Of a stretch of 64,000 nt of DNA, positions 35,292 through 45,101 are shown in pieces. The notes beneath the pieces are model-generated. The model was not told the DNA's origin. It ran no database searches and saw only the letters and a list, made by a program, of their open reading frames with translations. Position 1 is the first letter of the stretch; each line of letters begins with the position of its first letter. Both the position numbers and the translations under genes were made by a program. The DNA lies in contig CAYFMP010000003.1 in assembly GCA_964344215.1 (NCBI GenBank), positions 39,142-103,141 of the forward strand, given 5' to 3'. The DNA is from CAYFMP01 sp964344215. GTDB lineage: Bacteria; Pseudomonadota; Alphaproteobacteria; Rhodospirillales; Casp-alpha2.

Positions 35292-36063
35292 TGTAACCGA
35301 AACGGCCCTCCTCAACGGCCGGGTCCGCTGCCTGCAGCCGGCGACCGGTTACCGCTCGGCCATCGATCCGGTGTTGTTGGCGGCGGCGGTTCCGGCGCGG
35401 GCCGGCCAGCGAGTCCTCGACATCGGGATCGGGACCGGGGCGGCGGCATTGTGCCTGGCCGCCCGGGTGCCCGACGTCAACGTCATTGGGCTGGAGATCC
35501 AGGCCGAACTGGCGGCGTTGGCGTCCCAGGGCGTCGCCGCCAGCCGATTGCAGGGGCGCATCGAGATCATCGAAGGCGACCTGCTCGACGCGCCGCCGCA
35601 ACTGGTGCCGGGCGCATTCGATCACGTCATGGCCAATCCGCCTTTTATGCAGGCCGGAACAGGCAATGTTCCGGCCGATCCCTCGAAGGCAACGGCCACC
35701 GTCGAAGGCGAGGCAAGGTTGGCGGACTGGCTGGGGTTCGCGGCGCGAATGGTTGGCGACGGCGGGACGGTGACGCTCATCCACCGGACCGACCGCTTGA
35801 ACGAGATCACCAGCGGACTCGAAGACCGATTCGGCGGGGCGATCGTCTATCCCCTGTGGCCGGGCGGCCCGGCGCCGGGCGGGGCGGCGAAAGCGGCCAA
35901 ACGCGTGATCGTTCAGGCACGGCTCGGCGTCGGCACCCCTCCGGCAACGACGGCGGGACTGGTCCTGCACGAACCCGATGGCGGCTTCACGCCTCTGGCC
36001 GAGGCCGTGTTGCGGGGCGAAACGGGGCTCGACCTGGCCGCCGTCGCAGCGGCGCAGGCGTGA
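35284..36063 (+). CDS. TrmN6-like tRNA adenine N6-methyltransferase
   Basis: This is a class I SAM-dependent methyltransferase of about 259 residues in the TrmN6/YfiC family (COG4123), which methylates A37 of tRNA-Val in E. coli. It has a leading CLQPATGYRSAIDPVLLAAA typical of the family, the SAM loop RVLDIGIGTGAAALCLA, the acidic LEIQ, and the catalytic NPPF in DHVMANPPFMQAG. The start is uncertain: I chose the TTG at 35284, which overlaps the DUF2007 stop by eight bases. It could also begin further upstream, but residues there are not family-like. Confidence 0.85.
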   Translation: MSDVTETALLNGRVRCLQPATGYRSAIDPVLLAAAVPARAGQRVLDIGIGTGAAALCLAARVPDVNVIGLEIQAELAALASQGVAASRLQGRIEIIEGDLLDAPPQLVPGAFDHVMANPPFMQAGTGNVPADPSKATATVEGEARLADWLGFAARMVGDGGTVTLIHRTDRLNEITSGLEDRFGGAIVYPLWPGGPAPGGAAKAAKRVIVQARLGVGTPPATTAGLVLHEPDGGFTPLAEAVLRGETGLDLAAVAAAQA

Positions 36064-36557
36064 GCCCGATATCGTCGAAACCGACTTGCCGACGATCGGC
36101 CACATCCGAGCTGTCGCCTTGCAGGCGGAAGGCTCGGGCTTCGTTCGATCGCTCCGCCGACCCCGGCCAAACCGAACGACGGTGGATTTCCGAGTTGCCG
36201 GCTGGGAAAAATGTCGGGAGCCGGGAAGGGAAATGCAGCCGCGGTAAACGGCTTTGAGGCGTTGCGGCGGGGCTGCATGTCTCCGACAAATACCCGACGG
36301 TTCCGAGGGGTTGTTTTTTCCGAGGGCTCGAGTGCAGAAATCGCTTGCAATCTGCATCCTATTTTATGCAATATGCCGTTTGGCTGGGTGATTGCGATAG
36401 TATTCACCAAGTCTGGTCGCCCGTAGAGAGGGGACAAGAGTTCATAGTTTAATTGTGCGGCCTTGGCCCCGGCCATCGACCGCAGGACACCAGAGGCATC
36501 GAACGCCTCTTTCATCAAGGCACGACGCCTCGGCTCCAACCTGAAGGGAACGTAGAC
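36064..36557. other. 494-base intergenic region before the chemoreceptor gene
   Basis: No coding sequence is convincing here on either strand; open frames are GC-driven. An eight-base inverted repeat (ATGCAGCC at 36233 and GGCTGCAT at 36271) frames a 30-base loop. Further on the DNA becomes AT-rich and holds a candidate sigma-54 promoter for the chemoreceptor, leaving a leader of about 150 bases. Confidence 0.6.
36381..36396 (+). promoter_or_regulatory. Candidate sigma-54 promoter of the chemoreceptor gene
   Basis: TGGCTGGGTGATTGCG has the required GG-N10-GC spacing of -24/-12 elements and matches TGGCACG-N4-TTGC except at two positions. It lies about 160 bases upstream of the MCP start in an AT-rich patch. 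No enhancer-binding site was identified. Confidence 0.45.
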
Positions 36558-38066
36558 ATGGGTTTTTTAAGCAGCGGAAATAGGGAAAGCGGTGACAAGA
36601 GCGGTGACACCGGATCCACTGTGGCCTCGGCCGACATGGAAGTGTACAAGAACATGGTCGACTGCATGCCGATCAACGTCATGATCTGCGATCCGGAGAC
36701 TTTGGTGCTCACCTACATGAATGAGACGTCGCTGAAGACACTGAGGTCCATCGAGCACCTGTTGCCGGTCAAGGCCGACGACATTGTCGGCCAGTGTATC
36801 GACATTTTCCACGAAAACCCGGCCCACCAGCGCAGTCTTCTCGGCGACCCCAAGAACCTGCCCTACAACACGGTGATATCGGTCGGCGAGGAAAAGCTCG
36901 ACCTGCAGGTTTCGGCCATCTTCGATTCGAACGGCCGCTACACGGCGGCGATGGCGACCTGGAGCGTGATCACCGAGCAACTCAAGTCCGAGGAGGCGTC
37001 GACCCGCCTTGGACAGATGGTCGACAACATGCCTCTCAACGTCATGGCCGTCGACAAGGACAGCTTCGAGATCAACTACATCAACCAGACCAGCCGCAAC
37101 ACCCTGAAGACCATCGCCCACCTGTTGCCGATCAATCCCGACGACATCATGGGCACCTGCATCGACATCTTCCACAAAGACCCGTCCATGCAGCGCAACC
37201 TGCTCGCGAACCCGGCCAACCTGCCGCACAAGGCCAAGATCAAGGTCGGCGACGAGACCCTCTACCTCACCGTTTCGGCCATCAACTCGGTGAACGGCGA
37301 ATACGAGGGCGCCATGCTGACCTGGACGATCATCTCCGACCAGGAAGCGTTCGCCGCCGACGTCCGCCAGGTGACCGAACTCGTTGCGGCTTCTGCGACC
37401 GAGATGCAAGCGTCTTCGGAAGGCATGGCCGGGACCGCGGCCAGGGCCAACGAGCAGGCCGCCGCGGTGGCTTCGGCGACCGAGGAGATGACCGCCTCGA
37501 TCGAGGAAATCGCCACCCAGGTGACGCGCTCGACCGACATCGCCAACAACGCCGTCGATGAAGCGACCAAGGCCGACGAAATGGTGCAGGGCCTGAACAC
37601 GGCGGCGCAGAAGATCGGCGAGGTGGTCGAGCTGATCACCGACATCGCCGAGCAGACCAACCTGCTGGCTCTGAACGCCACCATCGAGGCGGCCCGGGCC
37701 GGCGACGCCGGCAAGGGTTTCGCAGTGGTCGCCTCGGAGGTCAAGAACCTGGCCAACCAGACGGCCAAGGCGACCGACGAGATCAGCTCGCAGATCGGCG
37801 GCATCCAGGGCGCCACTCAGCAGGCGGTCGGCGCCATCCAGGGCATCGCCAAGACCATCGAGGAAGTCAGCGAAATCGCCACCGCCATCTCCGCCGCCAT
37901 GGAACAGCAGCGCACGGCGACCCAGGAAGTGGCCGGCAACATCAACGGCGTCTCGGAAGCCTCCTCGGAAACCGGAAGCGCGGCCAGCGAAGTGCTCGAA
38001 GCCGCCTCCGAACTTTCCAAGCAATCGGAGGAACTGAGCGCCAAGATCGACGAGTTCACCAAGTAA
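36558..38066 (+). CDS. Soluble methyl-accepting chemotaxis protein with two PAS domains
   Basis: The 502-residue cytoplasmic receptor has no membrane helix. Two tandem PAS domains (about residues 27-145 and 150-265) are clearly related to each other: both have a DNMP/DCMP-x-NVM start, an IxHLLP-x-x-x-DDI centre and a CIDIFH-x-x-P segment. The signalling domain follows with the conserved hairpin tip ITDIAEQTNLLALNATIEAA and GKGFAVVASEVKNLA. There is no C-terminal CheR-tethering pentapeptide. It resembles AerC of Azospirillum, an FAD-binding soluble aerotaxis receptor with two PAS domains, but cofactor binding here is unproven. It has no chemotaxis neighbours. Confidence 0.92.
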   Translation: MGFLSSGNRESGDKSGDTGSTVASADMEVYKNMVDCMPINVMICDPETLVLTYMNETSLKTLRSIEHLLPVKADDIVGQCIDIFHENPAHQRSLLGDPKNLPYNTVISVGEEKLDLQVSAIFDSNGRYTAAMATWSVITEQLKSEEASTRLGQMVDNMPLNVMAVDKDSFEINYINQTSRNTLKTIAHLLPINPDDIMGTCIDIFHKDPSMQRNLLANPANLPHKAKIKVGDETLYLTVSAINSVNGEYEGAMLTWTIISDQEAFAADVRQVTELVAASATEMQASSEGMAGTAARANEQAAAVASATEEMTASIEEIATQVTRSTDIANNAVDEATKADEMVQGLNTAAQKIGEVVELITDIAEQTNLLALNATIEAARAGDAGKGFAVVASEVKNLANQTAKATDEISSQIGGIQGATQQAVGAIQGIAKTIEEVSEIATAISAAMEQQRTATQEVAGNINGVSEASSETGSAASEVLEAASELSKQSEELSAKIDEFTK

Positions 38067-38162
38067 CGCTAGCGGTCATACTCCCTTGAAGACACAGGCC
38101 GGGGGCGGTTCTTTCGGAACCGCCTCTTGTCTTGCGAGTCCAGGCGCTCTAAAAGAGCGCCC

Positions 38163-38399
38163 ATGTTCGGTTTCCTGAGCCTGCCCAAACTGCTGTTCAC
38201 GGCGCTTGTCATCGCCGCCGTATGGTACGGTTTCAAGTGGATCAATCGTACTCAGAAATTGCGCCGCGAGAACGCCGAGCGCGATAGGGTAAGCCCCGAA
38301 TCGGCGGCAAAACGGGCGGTCGAGGACATGGTGCAATGTCCCGATTGCGGCGCTTACGTGCCGGCCCACGGCCACCACGATTGCGGCGCCACCACCTGA
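38163..38399 (+). CDS. Small membrane protein with a zinc-ribbon-like tail
   Basis: This 78-residue protein has one N-terminal membrane helix (LPKLLFTALVIAAVWYGFKW), a charged linker, and a C-terminal cysteine motif VQCPDCGAYVPAHGHHDCG that can bind zinc with Cys-x2-Cys and His/Cys. It resembles the PP0621/YjgH-like small proteins in which a single helix precedes a truncated zinc ribbon. The ATG is chosen because the membrane helix follows at once. It stands alone between the chemoreceptor and glyQ. Its function is unknown. Confidence 0.75.
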   Translation: MFGFLSLPKLLFTALVIAAVWYGFKWINRTQKLRRENAERDRVSPESAAKRAVEDMVQCPDCGAYVPAHGHHDCGATT

Positions 38400-38511
38400 G
38401 ACCGGCCCAATCGGCCGTTTAAACGCGAATACCGCCGTTCCCCTGCTTGACCGGTCCCGGAGCGGTGGGTAGTTTCGCTCAACCTGCTCCGATCCTGAGA
38501 GTTCCGGCGCG

Positions 38512-39407
<896 letters not shown>

Positions 39408-39408
<1 letters not shown>

Positions 39409-41540
39409 TGCCCGAGTTGCTGCTGGAACTGCTGTCCGAGGAAATCCCGGCCCGCATGCAGGTGCGGGCGGCGGATGACCTGAAGCGCCTGGTCACCGAC
39501 GGGCTCAAGGAGGCCGGGCTCGACTTCGGCCACGCCGAGGCCTTCGTGACGCCGAGACGACTGGCGTTGGTCGTCAAGGATCTGCCGACGGAAACTAAGG
39601 CCGGCAAAGTGGAAAAGAGAGGGCCGCGGGTCGGATCCCCGGAACAAGCCGTCGAAGGATTTCTTAAATCGGTGGCGCGCCAAAGCGTCGATGACGAAGA
39701 TATTCAGAAACGAGAGACGGACAAAGGGGAGTTCTACTTTTTCGAAGCGCTCGTGGCCCCGAAACCCACGGCCCGAGAACTGCCATTGATGTTGGGAAAC
39801 GCCATTGATGCCTTGCCTTGGCCGAAATCGATGCGTTGGCGAGATACGGATATCAGCTGGGTCAGGCCGCTCCATAGCATTCTGGCAGTGTTTGACGGTG
39901 AACCGCTCGCATTGGACTACGATCTAAACAGGGAAGTCGGCAACGCCGTAGAACCTAACCTGGAAACGAGAATATCAGCCAACAACATAACTTTCGGCCA
40001 TCGCTTCCTGGCGCCCGAACCCATCCAGGTCAGGAATTTCGACGATTACGTCCACAAGCTGCATCAGGCCAAGGTCGTGCTCGACCACCAGGAACGCTGC
40101 CAGATCATCGGCGCCAACGCCATGCAATTGGCCGAGGAGGCGGGCCTCAAACTGCGCGAGGACCACGCGCTCCTGCACGAGGTGGCCGGGCTGGTCGAAT
40201 GGCCGGTGGTGCTGATGGGCGAAATCGATGCCCGCTTTATGGACCTGCCCGAGGAGGTCCTGACTACGACCATGCGTAACCACCAGAAGTATTTCGCCTG
40301 CGAGGACGCCAAGGGCAAGCTCGCCAACCGTTTCATCATGGTCGCCAACACCGAAACGGCGGACGGCGGCGCCGCGATCGTGGCCGGCAACGAGCGCGTG
40401 CTGAGCGCGCGGCTGGCCGACGCCAAGTTCTTCTGGGACCAGGACTTGGGCGAGACACTGGAAAGCCGGGTCTTCGACTTGGTCGACCGGGTCTTCCACG
40501 CCAGGCTCGGCAGCGTGCTCGACAAGTCGCGCCGCGTCGAGCGCCTGGCCGACGAGATCGCGGAAGCCGTCGGCGCCGATCCGGAAAAGGTGTTCGACGC
40601 CGCCTCGCTGGCCAAAGCCGACCTGTCGACCGGCATGGTTGGCGAGTTCCCGGAACTTCAGGGGATAATGGGCCGCTATTACGCGTTGCACGACGGCGAG
40701 GATGCCGAGGTCGCCGACGCCATCGCCGAGCACTATGCGCCGCAGGGACCGAACGACACCTGTCCGACGAAGCCGTTGAGCGTCGCCATCGCGCTGGCCG
40801 ACAAGATCGACAGCCTGGCCGCGTTCTTCGCCATCGGCGAGCAGCCGACCGGCTCGAAGGATCCGTTCGCGCTGAGGCGGGCCGCCTTGGGCGTTATCCG
40901 GCTGATTCTGGAGAACGGAATCAGGCTGTCTCTGCACAACGTGCTCGACGCCGCCTTCGAAATCCTCGCCGAACAGCTCGAGATCGAGACCGGGGACGAT
41001 ATGACGGCCAAGCTTCAGGTCTTTTTCTTCGATCGCCTCAAGGTGCATCTGCGCGACCAGGGCCATCGCCACGATCTGATCGACGCCGTCTTCTCTGGGG
41101 GAAGCGACGACGATCTGCTTCGCATCGTCCGCAAGGCCGAAGTGCTGGGAAGATTCCTCGACACCGACGACGGCGCCAACCTGTTGGTCGCCTATCGTCG
41201 CGCCAACAACATCGTGCAGATCGAGGAGAAGAAAGACGGCAGGAGCTACCTGGAAACGCCCGACGAAAATCTATTCGATCAGGAAGAGGAGCACATGGTC
41301 TGGAAGGCGCTGAACGATGCTTCGCGGGCCGGCGGCGCGATGCACGACATGACCGGATTCGAGCAGGCGGTGCGAGCGCTGGCGGGGCTGCGCGGACCCG
41401 TCGACGTGCTTTTCGACGAAGTGACGGTGAATGCCGACAACGCTGTGCTGCGCGAAAACCGGCTGAAGCTGTTGTCGGAGATATCGGCGACCATGAACCG
41501 AGTCGCCGATTTCTCACGGATCGAGGGCGGGGAGCGATGA
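39408..41540 (+). CDS. glyS: Glycine--tRNA ligase beta subunit
   Basis: GlyS is the tRNA-binding subunit of the alpha2-beta2 glycyl-tRNA synthetase. The 710-residue protein starts MPELLLELLSEEIPARMQ and contains FVTPRRLALVV, TTMRNHQKYFACED and an HD-like and anticodon-binding C-terminal part (LFDEVTVNADNAVLRENRLK). Its start overlaps glyQ and its stop overlaps ppdK (ATGA). Codon use changes inside the gene: from about 39660 to 40000 GC falls to roughly 53 percent, compared with about 63 percent around it, without damage to the frame. Confidence 0.97.
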
Positions 41541-44203
41541 GCAAATGGATTTACACGTTCGGCGACGGCAAGGCGGAGGGCAATGCGTCGATGCGCGGCC
41601 TGCTTGGCGGCAAGGGGGCCGACCTGGCCGAGATGGCCGGTCTCGGCCTGCCGGTGCCGCCCGGCTTCACCATAACCACCGAGGTCTGCACCTACTTCAC
41701 GACCCGTGACAACACTTACCCGGAAGGCCTCGAAACCGACGTCCGCGAAGCCCTCGGCGGAATGGAGAGGACCCTCGGTTTGACCTTCGGCAGCACCGAC
41801 AGGCCGCTGCTGGTCTCGGTACGGTCCGGGGCGCGGGCTTCCATGCCCGGCATGATGGATACCGTCCTCAACCTCGGCCTCAACGACGACACCGTCGAGG
41901 CCCTGGCACGCAACAGCGACGACGCCCGGTTCGCCTACGATTCGTACAGACGGTTTCTGCAGATGTATTCGGACGTCGTGCTCGGCGTCGACCACCACGA
42001 GTTCGAGGACATCCTGGAGGACTACAAGGAGGACCACGGCCATGTCCTCGATACGGAGCTTACCGCCGACGATTGGAAAGCCGTGGTCGAAGGCTTCAAA
42101 GGCAAGGTCGAGGAATCCTTGGGCGAGCCTTTCCCGCAGGACCCGGACGCCCAGTTGTGGGGAGCCATCGGCGCCGTCTTCGGATCATGGATGAACCAGC
42201 GCGCTGTCACCTATCGACGCATCCACGCCATTCCATCCGACTGGGGAACGGCGGTCAGCGTTCAGGCCATGGTGTTCGGCAACATGGGCGACGATTGCGC
42301 CACCGGGGTGTGCTTCACGCGCAACCCGGCGACCGGCGACAACGCCTTTTTCGGCGAGTTCCTCGTCAATGCGCAAGGAGAAGACGTGGTCGCCGGTATC
42401 CGCACGCCACAGCCGCTGACCGAAGCCGAGAAGACGGCGACCGGATCGGAACTGACCTCGATGGAAAGCGCCATGCCCGAGATCTACGCCGACCTTGTGG
42501 CCGTGCGCGACCGGCTGGAACGCCACTACACCGACATGCAGGACATGGAGTTCACCGTCCAGCAGAACCACCTGTGGATGCTGCAAACACGGTCCGGCAA
42601 GCGCACCGCCAAGGCGGCCCTGAAGATCGCCTGCGATATGGTCGACGAGGGGTTGCTGGACGAGAAAGGCGCGATCATGCGGATCGAGGCCGGCCAGTTG
42701 GACCAGCTCCTGCACCCGACCCTCGACCCCGAAGCCGAGCGTCGTTTGCTGGGACACGGCCTACCTTCGAGCCCGGGCGCAGCCACCGGCAAGATTGTGT
42801 TCAGCGCCGACGATGCGGAAGCCTGGGTGGCCAACGGCGAAAAGGTGATTCTGGTGCGCACCGAAACCAGCCCGGAGGACATCAACGGCATGCACGTGTC
42901 GCAAGGCATCCTGACGACGCGGGGCGGCATGACCTCGCATGCCGCCGTGGTGGCCCGGGGCATGGGCATTCCGTGCGTGTCGGGGGCTGGCGACTTGAAG
43001 GTCGACTACAACTCGAAGGTTTTGCTCGCCCTCGGCCGCAAGGTCGGTGAGGGCGAGACCATCACGATCGACGGCTCGACCGGCGAAGTCATGCTCGGTG
43101 AAGTGGCGATGATCCAGCCCGAACTGACCGGCGATTTCGCCCGTCTCATGGAATGGGTCGACAGGTACCGGACCATGGGGGTCAGAGCCAACGCCGAGAC
43201 CCCGAAGGATGCAGAGACAGCCCGCGAGTTCGGGGCCGAGGGCATCGGCCTTTCACGGACCGAGCACATGTTCTTCGATCCCGAGCGCATCGTCCACATG
43301 CGCGAGATGATCCTGGCCGAGGACGAGACGGCGCGGCGCGCCGCCCTCGCCAAGCTGCTGCCTTACCAGCGTCAGGATTTCGTCGACCTGTTTCACATCA
43401 TGGATGGGTTGCCGGTGACGATCCGGCTGCTCGACCCGCCCCTCAACGAGTTCCTGCCGCACACCGAGGACGAAATCAATGAGGTAGCGACCGCAGCCGG
43501 GGCCGATCTGGCGGCGGTCAAGATGCGGCGTGCCGAGCTCGACGAATCGAACCCCATGCTCGGACACCGCGGCTGCCGGCTCGGCATCACGTATCCGGAA
43601 ATCTATGAAATGCAGGCCCGCGCTATCTTCGAAGCAGCCTCCGAAGTGGCCCGCGAGGGACATGGCGTCGAACCCGAGATCATGGTGCCCCTGGTCGTCG
43701 ATCGGCCCGAGTTCGATGTCTTGAAGGAGGTCATCGATCGGGTGGCGGCAGAAGTGGAGGTGGCGACCGGTGCCAAGTTCCCCTACATGGTTGGCACCAT
43801 GATCGAACTGCCACGGGCATGCTTGAAAGCCGGCGAGATCGCCAAAACAGCCGAGTTCTTCAGTTTCGGAACCAACGATCTGACCCAGACAGCCTATGGG
43901 TTCTCGCGCGATGACGCCGGAACCTTTCTCGAGGTCTACCACCAGAAAGGTGTGCTGCCGAACGACCCTTTCATGACCATAGATCTCGACGGCGTCGGCG
44001 AGTTGGTGCGAATCGGCGCCGAGCGCGGCCGCGCCGTCCGGCCCGGCCTCAAGCTGGGAATCTGCGGCGAACACGGCGGCGATCCTGCCTCGGTGGTGTT
44101 CTGCCAGGAGGTCGGCCTCGACTACGTATCGTGCTCGCCCTACCGGGTGCCGATCGCCCGCCTCGCCGCCGCCCAGGCGGCGCTAAGCGAAGCTGCCGAG
44201 TAG
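41537..44203 (+). CDS. ppdK: Pyruvate, phosphate dikinase
   Basis: PpdK interconverts pyruvate, ATP and phosphate with phosphoenolpyruvate, AMP and pyrophosphate. The 888-residue protein has the N-terminal nucleotide-binding domain (LLGGKGADLAEMAGLGLPVP), the swivelling phosphohistidine domain with the catalytic His near residue 468 in GGMTSHAAVVARGMG, and the C-terminal PEP/pyruvate TIM barrel with the catalytic cysteine near 843 in LGICGEHGGDP. Length is normal. It overlaps glyS by four bases; glyQS-ppdK is a common alphaproteobacterial arrangement. Confidence 0.97.
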   Translation: MSKWIYTFGDGKAEGNASMRGLLGGKGADLAEMAGLGLPVPPGFTITTEVCTYFTTRDNTYPEGLETDVREALGGMERTLGLTFGSTDRPLLVSVRSGARASMPGMMDTVLNLGLNDDTVEALARNSDDARFAYDSYRRFLQMYSDVVLGVDHHEFEDILEDYKEDHGHVLDTELTADDWKAVVEGFKGKVEESLGEPFPQDPDAQLWGAIGAVFGSWMNQRAVTYRRIHAIPSDWGTAVSVQAMVFGNMGDDCATGVCFTRNPATGDNAFFGEFLVNAQGEDVVAGIRTPQPLTEAEKTATGSELTSMESAMPEIYADLVAVRDRLERHYTDMQDMEFTVQQNHLWMLQTRSGKRTAKAALKIACDMVDEGLLDEKGAIMRIEAGQLDQLLHPTLDPEAERRLLGHGLPSSPGAATGKIVFSADDAEAWVANGEKVILVRTETSPEDINGMHVSQGILTTRGGMTSHAAVVARGMGIPCVSGAGDLKVDYNSKVLLALGRKVGEGETITIDGSTGEVMLGEVAMIQPELTGDFARLMEWVDRYRTMGVRANAETPKDAETAREFGAEGIGLSRTEHMFFDPERIVHMREMILAEDETARRAALAKLLPYQRQDFVDLFHIMDGLPVTIRLLDPPLNEFLPHTEDEINEVATAAGADLAAVKMRRAELDESNPMLGHRGCRLGITYPEIYEMQARAIFEAASEVAREGHGVEPEIMVPLVVDRPEFDVLKEVIDRVAAEVEVATGAKFPYMVGTMIELPRACLKAGEIAKTAEFFSFGTNDLTQTAYGFSRDDAGTFLEVYHQKGVLPNDPFMTIDLDGVGELVRIGAERGRAVRPGLKLGICGEHGGDPASVVFCQEVGLDYVSCSPYRVPIARLAAAQAALSEAAE

Positions 44204-44315
44204 AATCGGCCGGCTTCGGCTTGGTTCCCAGCAGCCGCGGGCGCGGCGTCTCAGAGGACCGTCGGCGGTTTCGCCCTTCGACGGGCCGGGGCCGATGCTC
44301 CTCATGTCGTCACGA

Positions 44316-44353
44316 AAGAAAACCGGCGGAAGGCTTGGGGAACCTTCCGCCGG
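44316..44353 (-). terminator. Intrinsic terminator of the small antisense gene
   Basis: On the minus strand an 11-base perfect stem (CCGGCGGAAGG with CCTTCCGCCGG) is followed by TTTTCTTTC. It lies about 26 bases after the stop of the 40-residue gene, while on the plus strand no T run follows, so it serves the minus-strand gene. Confidence 0.8.
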
Positions 44354-44378
44354 AGAAGTTGGCATTTGAGCGTTGGGA

Positions 44379-44501
44379 TCAGGAGAGAAATAAACTGGTC
44401 GCGGTCAGGAACCAGATACCGATCATGGTGCCGGTTAGAAGGCCGAGCATGACAGGAACGGGGAGCTTTGCCGCTCGTGTACGCGTCCTGGTCTTTCTCA
44501 T
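44379..44501 (-). CDS. Small single-helix membrane protein, 40 residues
   Basis: This short gene lies in the gap after ppdK, on the opposite strand. Its product has a strongly basic N-terminus (MRKTRTRTRAAK) and one hydrophobic helix (VPVMLGLLTGTMIGIWFLTA), the pattern of a small inner-membrane subunit or regulator with cytoplasmic N-terminus. GAGGAAGGG precedes the ATG at about nine bases, and an intrinsic terminator follows the stop. Start signal, reading frame and terminator agree, which makes it more than a random frame. The family is unknown to me; small oxidase or transporter subunits look similar, but there is no partner gene to support that. Confidence 0.6.
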   Translation of the reverse strand: MRKTRTRTRAAKLPVPVMLGLLTGTMIGIWFLTATSLFLS

Positions 44502-44639
44502 GGGTTCGCCCTTCCTCGCCGTTTGACCGCGTAAAAAGCAGGCTAATGCATCCACGTCACCAAGTGATGTCTCATGGATTTCGAATCATTTCCAATTATG
44601 ACTCGATTGGCCGTGCTCGCTATGGGTAGGCTATCGCCG

Positions 44640-45101
44640 ATGATCGAGCGCCTGAAAACCACGCGGCACGCCCGGTTCCTGGCCGTTGTCCTGGTCGCTT
44701 GGCCGCTCACCGGCAACGCGGGCGAGGACGCCGACGCCATCGAGCGCGGCCGCAAGCTGGCCGAAACCCATTGTGCGCGCTGCCATGTGATCGGCGATTT
44801 CAACAAGTTCGGCGGCCTCGGCTCAACGCCGTCATTTCAGTTGTTGGCCGGCCTAAAGGACGGCATGGAGCGCTTCCGGACCTTCTACGGACGCCGCCCG
44901 CACCCGGCCTTCGTCCGCGTGCCCGATGTTCCGAAGTGGTCGAAGGCGCCGGCCTACGCCATCGAGTTCACGGTGACGCCGGAGAGCATCGAGGATATTC
45001 TCGCCTTCGTCGACACAATCGAGAAACGCGACCTGAACAGGGTACCGATCGTCGGCGGCTTCGGGCCCAACGCCCGGCAACGAATCAAAGGAGGCAACTG
45101 A
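44640..45101 (+). CDS. Class I cytochrome c-like protein
   Basis: This is a predicted exported monoheme cytochrome of 153 residues. A basic N-terminus and hydrophobic stretch (FLAVVLVAWPLTGNA) form the signal peptide, followed by ERGRKLAETHCARCHVIGDF with the heme motif CARCH. The C-terminal helix is SIEDILAFVDTIEKR. The usual methionine heme ligand is not obvious: where it is expected the sequence reads KAPAYAIEFT. The start is uncertain; an ATG 66 bases upstream is in frame. The stop overlaps the HIT gene start by one base, so the two are coupled. Confidence 0.8.
   Translation: MIERLKTTRHARFLAVVLVAWPLTGNAGEDADAIERGRKLAETHCARCHVIGDFNKFGGLGSTPSFQLLAGLKDGMERFRTFYGRRPHPAFVRVPDVPKWSKAPAYAIEFTVTPESIEDILAFVDTIEKRDLNRVPIVGGFGPNARQRIKGGN

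Noticed and set aside
36233..36278. Hairpin ATGCAGCC/GGCTGCAT considered as a riboswitch (cobalamin-like)
   Set aside because: The conserved cores of cobalamin or other known riboswitches were not found around it on either strand.
35913..36539. 208-codon minus-strand frame across the gap before the chemoreceptor
   Set aside because: It overlaps the methyltransferase gene, has Arg/Pro/Ser-rich composition and no ribosome site; likely chance.
44131..44526. 131-codon plus-strand frame after ppdK
   Set aside because: It starts inside ppdK in another frame and is Arg/Pro-rich; the minus-strand small gene explains this stretch better.
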